Part shown: positions 1 to 7,333 of the stretch, one piece after another
How positions within the stretch are numbered: the first letter of the stretch is position 1
How the letters are laid out: every line of letters starts with the position of its first letter
Source: Affinirhizobium lemnae
GTDB lineage: Bacteria > Pseudomonadota > Alphaproteobacteria > Rhizobiales > Rhizobiaceae
Length of the DNA: 54,100 nt
Direction: 5' to 3'
Assembly: GCF_022968395.1 (NCBI RefSeq)
Contig: NZ_JALJQZ010000028.1
Location: 1-54,100 of the forward strand
Translations under genes and position numbers: made by a program
The notes under the pieces: generated by a model
What the model was told of the DNA's origin: nothing
Databases searched by the model: none
The model's input: the letters and a program-made list of their open reading frames with translations, nothing else

Positions 1-2
1 CC

Positions 3-53
3 AACTTCATGGGATTCGTCAAACTCGCAGCCATCGCCATCTGGCTCAAATAG
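3..53 (+). mobile_element. IS5-family transposase, extreme C-terminal tail (partial)
   Basis: The first codons of the window read N-F-M-G-F-V-K-L-A-A-I-A-I-W-L-K and then TAG. This resembles the hydrophobic C-terminal end of IS5-family transposases of the IS427 group. Only the last 16 codons lie in the window, so whether the upstream transposase is intact is unknown. The 115 bases between its stop and the next gene would include the terminal inverted repeat, but no clear repeat partner is visible. The call rests on resemblance of a short peptide. Confidence 0.45.
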
Positions 54-168
54 CTAAATCGTCACTACCGCCTAGAATTTATTCGCAGAATGCCTAAAGG
101 GCCTCATCGTCATCATTCTGAAAGCGGGGGGAGGCAAAGCCCAACATGCCCTTTATAAGATCGACAAG

Positions 169-864
169 ATGATCACAGAGTCTTATCACACAAGCATGAG
201 CACGAAGATCGAAGACACGCTGGCGGTAAGGATCAGCAAGGTACTGGCCGAACGCATCATTGCCGGCGAGATTCCAGCTGGCGCCAAACTGCGGCAAGAC
301 CATATTGCAGCGGAGTTCGGGGCAAGCCATGTGCCTGTCCGCGAAGCGTTCCGTCGTCTCGAGGCGCAGGGTCTTGCTGCAAGTGAGCCGCGCCGTGGTG
401 TTCGGGTGGCTTCCTTCCAGCTATCGCAGGTCAAGGAAGTAGCAGAGATGCGCGCGGCTCTTGAAGTGTTGGCATTGAGGCACTCGGCGCCCCACCTGAC
501 GCCCACACTTTTGAATGCGGCGGAAGAGGCTATTCGCGCGGGCGATTTGTCCAAAGACGTTCGAAGCTGGGAGGAGGCGAACCGTCTCTTCCACAGAACT
601 ATTTTATCACCATGCGGTATGCCGCGGTTGCTTGCAACAATCGATGATCTTCATGCCGCAAGCGCCCGCTTTCTGTTCGCGGCCTGGCAGTCCAATTGGG
701 AAACCCAGACCGACCACGACCATACTGCGATCCTTGCCGCCCTTCGCCAGGGAAACGTCGAGACTGCCTGCTCGATTCTCAGTCGCCATGTGCAGTGGAT
801 CGGGCAACGGCCAATGTCGGCAGGCAATGGCACGGTGCGAAATGCATTTGCAATCATAGGCTAG
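169..864 (+). CDS. GntR-family (FCD-domain) transcriptional regulator
   Basis: This is a DNA-binding repressor or activator of the FadR/FCD branch of GntR. Residues about 15-80 form the winged helix-turn-helix, with the signature region around V-P-V-R-E-A-F-R-R-L and R-R-G-V-R-V. Residues about 85-215 are the all-helical FCD effector domain, where E-A-N-R-L-F-H and a late H-D-H-T-A-I supply likely metal ligands. The length of 231 aa is normal. The start is uncertain: ATG at 169 or 196 both lack a strong Shine-Dalgarno. The next gene on the same strand, a MetF-like protein, begins 111 bases downstream and is a plausible target. The effector cannot be read from the sequence. The palindrome at 5147 is of a type this family binds, but that link is only inferred. 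Confidence 0.85.
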   Translation: MITESYHTSMSTKIEDTLAVRISKVLAERIIAGEIPAGAKLRQDHIAAEFGASHVPVREAFRRLEAQGLAASEPRRGVRVASFQLSQVKEVAEMRAALEVLALRHSAPHLTPTLLNAAEEAIRAGDLSKDVRSWEEANRLFHRTILSPCGMPRLLATIDDLHAASARFLFAAWQSNWETQTDHDHTAILAALRQGNVETACSILSRHVQWIGQRPMSAGNGTVRNAFAIIG

Positions 865-975
865 GAAAGCTTAGCTCCAGGACATTCACGCGAATGTCGC
901 AACCAGACACGCCGCTATGTTCATTGAACGGTAACCGTCGGGCAAAGGCCGCCAGGATCAAGAGAACGCATCTTT

Positions 976-1863
976 ATGGACCTCAGACAAGACTCTACGG
1001 ACAGTGCCCTATTGCCACCGCGCCTGATCGACAATTGGTCCATCGAAGTTCTTCCGCGCACAGCAGCCAAAGTCCCATCGTTCCGCGATCTCCTACCGGA
1101 CGGAACTCAGATCTTTCTGGCGCATGTGGATGGAACTCCGATCCCGAGCCTGGTGGAGACTGCACGCCGCCTGCGCAACGAGGGATTTTCCGTCACGCCT
1201 CATTTGCCTGCCAGGTCATTCACCGGACGGCAGGAACTGAAGGATCTTCTTCACCAATACAGAAATGAAGCCGATGTAACCCACGCGCTTCTGCTCGCCG
1301 GTGGCGCACAATCCACGCGTGGCGATCTCCTGAGCTCCTTCGACCTAATCGACACAGGACTTTTTGACAAGTTGGGGTACAGACAGCTTCACGTGGCTGG
1401 ACATCCAGAAGGCAGCCGCGATATCGATCCGGATGGGTCTACTCAAAATGTCGACGCTGCTCTTCTACGAAAGTGCGAATTTGCAAAACGCACCGATGCC
1501 CGTGTTGTCATTACGAGCCAGTTTCTGTTCGAGGTCCAGACACTGCTGGATTGGGCAAGCCGCATCGAAACCCTTGGTATCGATCTGCCAATTCACATAG
1601 GCCTGGCCGGACCGGCAAAGCTACAAACCCTCATAAAATATGCTATCGCCTGCGGCGTAGGCCCCTCGGTAAAGGTACTTCAAAAACGGGCTCTCAGTTT
1701 AAGCAGACTCCTGTTGCCTTATGAACCTACCGAAATGGCGCAAAAATTAGAGGCCTACAAATTCGCAAACCCGAGCAGCAGGATAGAGCGTTTCCACATG
1801 TTCCCGCTCGGCGGGATCGAACCCACCGTGCAATGGTGTCGTCAGCAAATGAAGGCCCAATAA
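976..1863 (+). CDS. Methylenetetrahydrofolate reductase-like protein (MetF superfamily)
   Basis: The protein is 295 aa, the size of a bacterial MetF. It keeps the pattern of the flavin-dependent TIM-barrel family: S-I-E-V-L-P-R near residue 22, H-A-L-L-L-A-G-G near 102, V-A-G-H-P-E-G-S near 140, and I-T-S-Q-F-L-F-E near 178 (the Q-F-F-F-D region of MetF). The family reduces 5,10-methylene-THF to 5-methyl-THF or runs the reverse reaction in one-carbon oxidation. The sequence is divergent and is not linked to metE or metH, so a role in catabolic one-carbon transfer, such as oxidation of methyl groups from a demethylated substrate, is as likely as methionine synthesis. It follows the GntR gene and converges directly on the next gene with no gap. 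Confidence 0.75.
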   Translation: MDLRQDSTDSALLPPRLIDNWSIEVLPRTAAKVPSFRDLLPDGTQIFLAHVDGTPIPSLVETARRLRNEGFSVTPHLPARSFTGRQELKDLLHQYRNEADVTHALLLAGGAQSTRGDLLSSFDLIDTGLFDKLGYRQLHVAGHPEGSRDIDPDGSTQNVDAALLRKCEFAKRTDARVVITSQFLFEVQTLLDWASRIETLGIDLPIHIGLAGPAKLQTLIKYAIACGVGPSVKVLQKRALSLSRLLLPYEPTEMAQKLEAYKFANPSSRIERFHMFPLGGIEPTVQWCRQQMKAQ

Positions 1864-2850
1864 TCAGGCCACTTTCTTTTGCGCTTTCAGCGAGTTTCGT
1901 TCGAACAGCAGAACAATCACCAGCGAAGCAGCAAATGGAATGAGTAGGTAAAGAAGGCGGAAAACGATAAGGGCGGCCAGAACATCCGATGCCGGGACTT
2001 CCGGCAGGCTATTGACAAAAAGCAATTCAAGAACGCCCAATCCTCCCGGCGCACTCGATATCAGCGCTGCCGAAAAAGACAGAAGAAACAGACCAAGAAT
2101 CGTAAGATAGCCCGGGTTCCCGATGTGCGGGAGCGCGAAATATATGATTGCGGCAGCGCCGAGCAATTCAAGCGGACCGATGATTAATTGAAGTATCACG
2201 ATCCGCAGATTCGGATATTCGATCTTCAACGGTCCGATCTTGAACGGCTTCAGCTGCCGCCAACTACCACACACATAGGCAGCCACAAGAAGTAGCAGAA
2301 ATACTCCAGCGGCTCTGACCAATTGCAGCGACATTTGATCAAAAAAACGAATTGCAATCGTCGGATCGATGATCAGCACGATCCCCGTCAGTATCACTGT
2401 TCCAAGCGCAAAGGTGAACGAGCAGAAAGCGACCAGCTGGCCAATTTCTAGCCCAGTAAGCCCTTTCGAAGAATACGCACGATATCTGATTAGCGAGCCA
2501 GATAGAACCGACGCACCCAAATTGTGCGATAATGCATATGTCGTAAAGGAGGTTAGGGTTATGAATATCCTGCTGACACGTCGCCCCAAATAGCGGAGAG
2601 CGAGAGAATCGTAACCCGCAAGTGCAGCATATGCAACGAGGGCCCCTAGAACTGCCAGCGTCCAATGCATTGGTGAGATCGCGGCAAGACTATCTCCGAC
2701 ATCTTCAAGCGAAAGGCCACTGACCTCTCGATAAAGCAGCCAGGCAGAAACGGCCACCACGCAAACGCCTAACACTGACCAACCATATTTCTTGAAAATC
2801 GCCTCGTCCCTCCCCGGCTTAAATTTTCTGCAAGACCGACTATTGAGCAT
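1864..2850 (-). CDS. YbhN / lysylphosphatidylglycerol-synthase-type transmembrane protein
   Basis: This is an inner-membrane protein of 328 aa with about eight hydrophobic segments, resembling the transmembrane half of MprF (the YbhN, UPF0104 family). Visible hallmarks are the L-G-A-S-V-L-S-G-S-L-I-R-Y-R segment near residue 112 and the S-S-A-P-G-G-L-G-V-L-E segment near 266, which match conserved loops of the family. There is no aminoacyl-transferase domain, so it may act as a flippase or lipid-handling protein rather than a synthase. The ATG at 2850 is preceded by a usable CAGGG Shine-Dalgarno. It diverges from the kinase-fold gene at 3116, and the two may form a functional pair in envelope modification, though that is inferred from position only. 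Confidence 0.8.
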   Translation of the reverse strand: MLNSRSCRKFKPGRDEAIFKKYGWSVLGVCVVAVSAWLLYREVSGLSLEDVGDSLAAISPMHWTLAVLGALVAYAALAGYDSLALRYLGRRVSRIFITLTSFTTYALSHNLGASVLSGSLIRYRAYSSKGLTGLEIGQLVAFCSFTFALGTVILTGIVLIIDPTIAIRFFDQMSLQLVRAAGVFLLLLVAAYVCGSWRQLKPFKIGPLKIEYPNLRIVILQLIIGPLELLGAAAIIYFALPHIGNPGYLTILGLFLLSFSAALISSAPGGLGVLELLFVNSLPEVPASDVLAALIVFRLLYLLIPFAASLVIVLLFERNSLKAQKKVA

Positions 2851-3115
2851 AATCCCTGATATTTCGTGAGCAAGCTGCTATCGCACCAAAATTTAAAATG
2901 AATTGCATCAAATTGCTCAATGCGCGTTGGTGCAGATCATCAGCGTAAAATCGACCCAACTTGCATTCCTGTTGCGCATGGTGCATTCGTGCCTGAATTG
3001 TAACCAGTTGATCGCTAAACAGTTAACCTCGCCCGATTTGGCTACCCATCCGTTCATGCATGTTGCACGGTACCAAATAGTCGGCGACCGTCCACAAGCG
3101 TCAGAAGGTCTAGAA

Positions 3116-3865
3116 ATGCCGCGAATACCAGCGGAAACAGTTGAACGCCTGAAGGCACTCGCCGCTGCGGGCAATCCGTCTCAGCGGGTCGAAAGCATTC
3201 AGTTGGGTGACGACATCTTCTGGGTAAAGCGTCCGGAGAAACTATCGCTGGTCTGGCGATTGCGTAAAGGGGATCCACTGCAGGCGCTTGCTCGCGAAGT
3301 CGATGGCTACCGGGCACTCAACGAACGCGGTTTGGCAGCGCCGCAACTGGTTGCGGCGGATACCGGATATTTCATCACCCGCAATGGAGGAACCTCTCTC
3401 GTTGCACTCCTGCATGATCCTAAAACGTCTGACGAAGAGCGCTCTCAAGCACTTTGCGCGGCGGCAACAGCGCTGCATCAACTCCATGCGGCGGGGATGG
3501 CACACGGTCGTCCAAACCTCAAAGACATTCTCTGGGATGGAAGCAATATCTGCTTCATTGATTTTGAGCTCTTCGGAGTCATCCGCAACATGCGGATGGC
3601 GCAGGTTTCAGATCTCCTGATTTTCGCTTTAAGCTGCTATGCAACATCCAGAATGAATGTTGCCGATATCAATAAAGCCTTGGCAAATTACAAAGCTGGC
3701 GATCAGCGTGGAATCTGGCGCGGTGCCATACGGTGGATACGCCGTGGTCGAGCTTTGGACTGGTTGATGCGTCCGCTTCTGCGTGGGAACAGGCGGGTTC
3801 GAGACTTACGGGCCCTTTCAGCCCTCATTCAGAACATGATCCTGCTTGATCAGACGACGGGCTGA
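3116..3865 (+). CDS. Kinase-fold protein of the lipopolysaccharide/Kdo kinase-like group
   Basis: A 249-aa cytoplasmic protein with a protein-kinase-like fold. K38 (F-W-V-K-R-P) is the likely ATP lysine, E61 (R-E-V-D-G-Y) the helix-C acid, residues 130-139 (H-G-R-P-N-L-K-D-I-L) the catalytic-loop position, and D149-F-E the metal-binding motif. The loop has H-G-R-P where canonical enzymes have H-R-D or H-G-D, so the usual catalytic aspartate is displaced or absent. The start at 3116 was chosen because AGAAGG lies 7 bases upstream; a longer frame to 2903 has no support. It is divergent from the YbhN-type gene. The substrate is unknown; a lipid- or sugar-linked acceptor is possible. Confidence 0.65.
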   Translation: MPRIPAETVERLKALAAAGNPSQRVESIQLGDDIFWVKRPEKLSLVWRLRKGDPLQALAREVDGYRALNERGLAAPQLVAADTGYFITRNGGTSLVALLHDPKTSDEERSQALCAAATALHQLHAAGMAHGRPNLKDILWDGSNICFIDFELFGVIRNMRMAQVSDLLIFALSCYATSRMNVADINKALANYKAGDQRGIWRGAIRWIRRGRALDWLMRPLLRGNRRVRDLRALSALIQNMILLDQTTG

Positions 3866-3881
3866 AGCATGCCCGGCGCGT

Positions 3882-5123
3882 TCATTTCGCAGTTTCGCGA
3901 AATAGCCTTGCTGGTGGTCGCTCAAACGTTTGCTGGCCTGACTTGAAGCCCAGGACAGGCTGCGCGATCCCGCCAAAGGCCTCCAGTCGGTTGGTCGCAT
4001 CCAGAACAACCAGATCTGCGGCATTGCCGACCATCAGACCGTAATCCGACAAACCCATTAACCGCGCAGCGCTATGCGTGATGAGAGACAGACAGGCGTC
4101 AAAGTCATCGGGCGAGAGATGCATACAATTTGCATAGAGGTTGGCCATACGCAACAAGGAGCAATCCCCAAACGGTGTAAATGGATTCAGCACATTGTTC
4201 GTTCCGATTGAGCACGTTATGCCCTGCGCCGCCAAAAGATGGACGGGCGCAATGCCCCGTGGTGGAAGAATGCCAGTGTCGCGTCCATTGAGGTACAGAT
4301 CTGTCGACGGCAAAGCCGTCACCGCCACGCCGCTGGCCTTCAGTCGCTCCACAGATGATGTGAAGGACGGCCCGGTCATCGCCGCCAACTTTGTCGCGTG
4401 ACCCACTGCAACCCTGTTGTGCCACCCAGTTTTATCTGTCAACCGGCAAACCTCACTCAACAAGCTGCCAGACGGATCCAGATCGAAATCAAGATGAAGA
4501 TCCAGATCAACGTCGAAGTCGCGCGCAGTTTTGAACAACCAGCGCAGTTGCTCATAGGGGGCGGTGTCGGTGTAGGGGCAGCCGCCCAGAAGATCGGCAC
4601 CATTCGACAATGCCTCAAGTAGAAACTCTGAAGTTCCAGGATCGTTGGTCAAACCTTCCTGCGGAAACACACAGATCTGAAGATTTAAACATGATTTATA
4701 ATCGCTTTTTAGTTGCTTTATCGCATTGAAGCTTCGCAGACCGGCGCGTGGATCAACCTCGGTGTGGGCGCGCATATGCATTGTGCCTTGTAGGATTGCC
4801 TGCTCCACGACGCGCCGTCCTCTTTCATAAACGTCATCCATCGTGAATTCCGCCTTCAGTTGAGAAACGGCAGCGATGGCGCCTTTCAATGCACCCGAGG
4901 TATTCTGGCACCTGCAGAGCAGGCAAGCCTTGTCTAGATGGATATGAGAATCGACAAATCCTGGCAGAACCACTCGCCCACCAAGATTTCTCTCCACGGC
5001 ACCTGATGCTGGTAGGGCCACGCCAATCCTTGTGATGAACCCATCCGAAATTGCAATATCTTCCGGCGTCTCTTTGCCAAGGAGCGCGCCACGCAAAATC
5101 AAATCACAGGAGAACTGGCTCAT
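3882..5123 (-). CDS. Amidohydrolase, cytosine-deaminase-like (CodA group)
   Basis: A 413-aa metal-dependent hydrolase of the amidohydrolase superfamily. The metal motif S-H-I-H-L-D-K appears near residue 64, followed by M-R-A-H-T-E-V-D-P, L-D-L-H-L-D-F and V-G-H-A-T-K-L, all typical of the cytosine deaminase/isopropylammelide group. At the place where CodA carries the G-H-D-D catalytic aspartate, this protein reads G-T-N-N-V-L-N-P. Either it belongs to a subfamily with different chemistry or it has lost activity. The start at 5123 is preferred because the upstream ATG at 5168 lies inside a 21-bp palindrome that looks like an operator. It is divergent from the NTF2-like/GGT pair, suggesting shared control. 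Confidence 0.75.
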   Translation of the reverse strand: MSQFSCDLILRGALLGKETPEDIAISDGFITRIGVALPASGAVERNLGGRVVLPGFVDSHIHLDKACLLCRCQNTSGALKGAIAAVSQLKAEFTMDDVYERGRRVVEQAILQGTMHMRAHTEVDPRAGLRSFNAIKQLKSDYKSCLNLQICVFPQEGLTNDPGTSEFLLEALSNGADLLGGCPYTDTAPYEQLRWLFKTARDFDVDLDLHLDFDLDPSGSLLSEVCRLTDKTGWHNRVAVGHATKLAAMTGPSFTSSVERLKASGVAVTALPSTDLYLNGRDTGILPPRGIAPVHLLAAQGITCSIGTNNVLNPFTPFGDCSLLRMANLYANCMHLSPDDFDACLSLITHSAARLMGLSDYGLMVGNAADLVVLDATNRLEAFGGIAQPVLGFKSGQQTFERPPARLFRETAK

Positions 5124-5146
5124 CAGTCTTATCACTCTTGTTACGA

Positions 5147-5167
5147 TGCATACATCTAATGTATGCA
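5147..5167. promoter_or_regulatory. 21-bp palindrome, candidate operator of the divergent promoter
   Basis: Two perfect 9-base arms, TGCATACAT and ATGTATGCA, are separated by CTA. The site sits in the 78-base gap between the divergent amidohydrolase and NTF2-like genes, 24 bases before the first start and 35 before the second. The size and symmetry suit a dimeric GntR/FCD or similar regulator. Which regulator binds is unknown; the GntR protein encoded at 169 is the nearest candidate. Confidence 0.6.
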
Positions 5168-5201
5168 ATCATAATAGATTTCGTTATACAATAGGTGAAC
5201 C

Positions 5202-5606
5202 ATGAACGATCAGGCTTTGCTCGCTCTTCAATGTGTTGAGAACTATCTTGCTGCATCCATGGCGGCCGATCCAAAAAAAGCAGCTTCCTACACGGCGCCG
5301 GGGTTCATCTGCAGATTCACGGGCAACCGCGAATTCCGAACGACTTCAGGGCCGACAGATTTCAATGCAGCACGCTATAAATGGGTAAAAAAGAAAATTC
5401 TGCGGACCGACGTCATGACAGCTGATGGTGAGACGATCATATACAGCCTCGGCTATCTCTATGGCGAATGGCCTGACGGCACACCTTTCGACCACAATCG
5501 GTATGTGGACCGTTTTGTCGTGCGAGACGGGCTGATTGTCGAAACGGATGTATGGAACGACAGCGCCGAATGGCTCCTCGATCCGTCATGCAGTCGCAAA
5601 CCTTGA
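5202..5606 (+). CDS. NTF2-like / SnoaL-type small protein
   Basis: A 134-aa protein with the pattern of the cone-shaped NTF2-like superfamily. An N-terminal helix (A-L-Q-C-V-E-N-Y-L-A) is followed by strands containing F-I-C-R-F-T-G-N and N-R-Y-V-D-R-F-V-V-R-D-G-L-I-V-E-T-D-V-W-N-D, the last being the usual C-terminal D-x-F-x-x-x-x-G-x-I motif. Members are ligand-binding proteins or isomerase/hydrolase-like enzymes, and function cannot be assigned. Its stop lies 8 bases before the gamma-glutamyltransferase-like start, so the two are co-transcribed. The upstream palindrome probably controls them. Confidence 0.7.
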   Translation: MNDQALLALQCVENYLAASMAADPKKAASYTAPGFICRFTGNREFRTTSGPTDFNAARYKWVKKKILRTDVMTADGETIIYSLGYLYGEWPDGTPFDHNRYVDRFVVRDGLIVETDVWNDSAEWLLDPSCSRKP

Positions 5607-5614
5607 GGGCAGCG

Positions 5615-7192
5615 ATGACTGTAGCCGTCACGCGTGAGAAGTCGCAGCCGGGGATGGTAACCTCTCCAAATCCTCTCGCCACGGAGGCTGGAGCGGAGGT
5701 CATTAAGTCTGGCGGAACCGCAATCGAGGCTGCGATCGCAATCGGATCTGTTCTCACAGTGGTCACTCCCCACTTCTGCGGACTGGGCGGTGATGCTGTC
5801 TGGCTTGTGGCAGATCAGCATGGGAAAAGTCATTGTTTTCTTGGTATCGGGCAAGCAGGGGAGGCTACATCAGCGATCCGAAATCAACCGATCCCGCTTC
5901 GTGGTCCTGCCTCGATGCTGACAACAGCTTGCGTTGTCGATTGCTGGGATCATGCCCTGACGTTCTCGCGCGAAAACTGGTTTGGCACTAGATCTCTTCC
6001 CGCTCTTCTCGAGCGTGCGATGGACTTGGCAGCCAACGGATATGAGCCCAGCAAATCACAGGATTTCTGGCTCGATTTCCGGTCTGGGGAAACGACGAAC
6101 TGGCACGGATTTTCGCAGTATTTCGATCACCGCAACACAACGGGCCTTTTTAAACAGCCAGGGCTCGCAGATAGCTTTGCCGCACTTATGGCGGAAGGTG
6201 CGCGCAGTTTCTACGAAGGCAAACTCTCAAAAAGGATCGTCGAAGGTTTGAAGGCCGCCGGATCATGCCTTACCGCAGCGGACCTTGCTCGGACCCGTAC
6301 CCGTGACGTCTCCCCTCTGACGCTGGATTATCGAGGCACGATCCTTGTTGCCCCTCCTCCACCGACACAGGGGATGACGACGCTGGCGATCATGGGAATT
6401 CTCAACCATATGCGTATGGCATCTGCTCCGAAGGGATCTGCAGAGCGGTATCATCTTCTTGTCGAGGCCGTGAAACGCGCATTCATGGACCGAGCGCATG
6501 TTTCAGATCCCGCGAGCATGAGCTGGAATCCGAAGGATCTTTTGGCGACCGAACGGCTGAGGGCGGCTGCCGACACAATCGATCTCGATCAGGCCCTGGT
6601 TTGGCCGCATCAACATCAACACGGTGACACAGTATTTTTCTCGGCAGTAGATAAACAGGGCCGGTGCGCAAGTGTCCTGCAGAGCACCTACTTCGATTGG
6701 GGAAGTGGTATTGTCGTCGGTGATACCGGTATTCTCTGGCAAAACAGGGGTGCCGCGTTCTCGACACAACCTGGCCATCCCAACTGTATTGCGCCCGGCA
6801 AACTTCCTTTCTACACGCTCAATCCGGGTCTCGCACTGCGGCAAGGACGACCTTTTCTAACCTACGGAACGCAAGGCGCAGATGGGCAACCACAAACACT
6901 TGCCGTTCTCCTGACCGCCTTGCTCGATGATAAGCTCACGCCAGCGGAAGCACTAGAGCAGCCGCGGTTCCTTTTGGGCAAAACCTTCTCTGACGCCCGG
7001 GATAGCCTCAAAGTTGAAGGCATGATGAGCGATGAATGTGTGGAGCAACTTGCCGGTCGTGGACATGATCTGGCGCGGCTCGCGGCATTCTCGCCGATCT
7101 TTGGACAGGCCGGTGCCCTTCTCTTCGATACAGATCGAACACCGAGTGCCGCCCATGATCCACGCGGCGAAGGATGCGCATGGATTGAGTGA
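5615..7192 (+). CDS. Gamma-glutamyltransferase family protein (Ntn hydrolase)
   Basis: A 525-aa member of the gamma-glutamyltranspeptidase family, which cleaves itself before a threonine that becomes the nucleophile. The predicted residue is T339 in G-D-T-V-F-F-S-A-V-D, matching T-T-H-x-S-x-x-D of the family. Other hallmarks are the N-terminal A-T-E-A-G-A-E-V-I, the P-H-F-C-G-L-G-G-D substrate loop near 52-60, and N-P-G-L-A-L-R in the small subunit. No signal peptide is visible, so a cytoplasmic role is likely, unlike classical periplasmic GGT. Cytoplasmic homologues cleave gamma-glutamyl or cephalosporin-type amides. Start 5615 follows a TTGAGG at proper spacing. With the amidohydrolase next door it suggests catabolism of an amide or gamma-glutamylated compound (inference). 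Confidence 0.8.
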   Translation: MTVAVTREKSQPGMVTSPNPLATEAGAEVIKSGGTAIEAAIAIGSVLTVVTPHFCGLGGDAVWLVADQHGKSHCFLGIGQAGEATSAIRNQPIPLRGPASMLTTACVVDCWDHALTFSRENWFGTRSLPALLERAMDLAANGYEPSKSQDFWLDFRSGETTNWHGFSQYFDHRNTTGLFKQPGLADSFAALMAEGARSFYEGKLSKRIVEGLKAAGSCLTAADLARTRTRDVSPLTLDYRGTILVAPPPPTQGMTTLAIMGILNHMRMASAPKGSAERYHLLVEAVKRAFMDRAHVSDPASMSWNPKDLLATERLRAAADTIDLDQALVWPHQHQHGDTVFFSAVDKQGRCASVLQSTYFDWGSGIVVGDTGILWQNRGAAFSTQPGHPNCIAPGKLPFYTLNPGLALRQGRPFLTYGTQGADGQPQTLAVLLTALLDDKLTPAEALEQPRFLLGKTFSDARDSLKVEGMMSDECVEQLAGRGHDLARLAAFSPIFGQAGALLFDTDRTPSAAHDPRGEGCAWIE

Positions 7193-7281
7193 TCGATCCC
7201 GATCTCTCTGCGGTTTGACTTATGATGTATGCGTTAAAAGCGTGTCAGCAGTTTACCTGGGGCATAGTAAAACAAAGAGAT

Positions 7282-7322
7282 AGAGCATTTCAGGTGACCA
7301 AATTTTTCACCGGAAATGCTCT
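7282..7322. terminator. Strong stem-loop between convergent genes
   Basis: A 16-bp stem has arms AGAGCATTTCAGGTGA and TCACCGGAAATGCTCT, complementary at 15 of 16 positions with the remaining pair a G-U, and a 9-base loop CCAAATTTT. It lies between the ends of the GGT-like gene (+) and the thiolase gene (-), so it may terminate both. The AGAGCAT edges also resemble palindromic intergenic repeats common in rhizobial genomes, so a repeat origin is possible. Confidence 0.6.
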
Positions 7323-7333
7323 CTAATGATACG

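Noticed and set aside
2903..3115. Upstream extension of the kinase-fold gene adding 71 residues
   Set aside because: The added peptide has no domain resemblance, and the internal ATG at 3116 has a well-placed AGAAGG. The region is better read as the divergent promoter.
5124..5168. Longer start for the amidohydrolase at 5168
   Set aside because: It would place the start codon inside the 21-bp palindrome, and the extra residues do not resemble the family.
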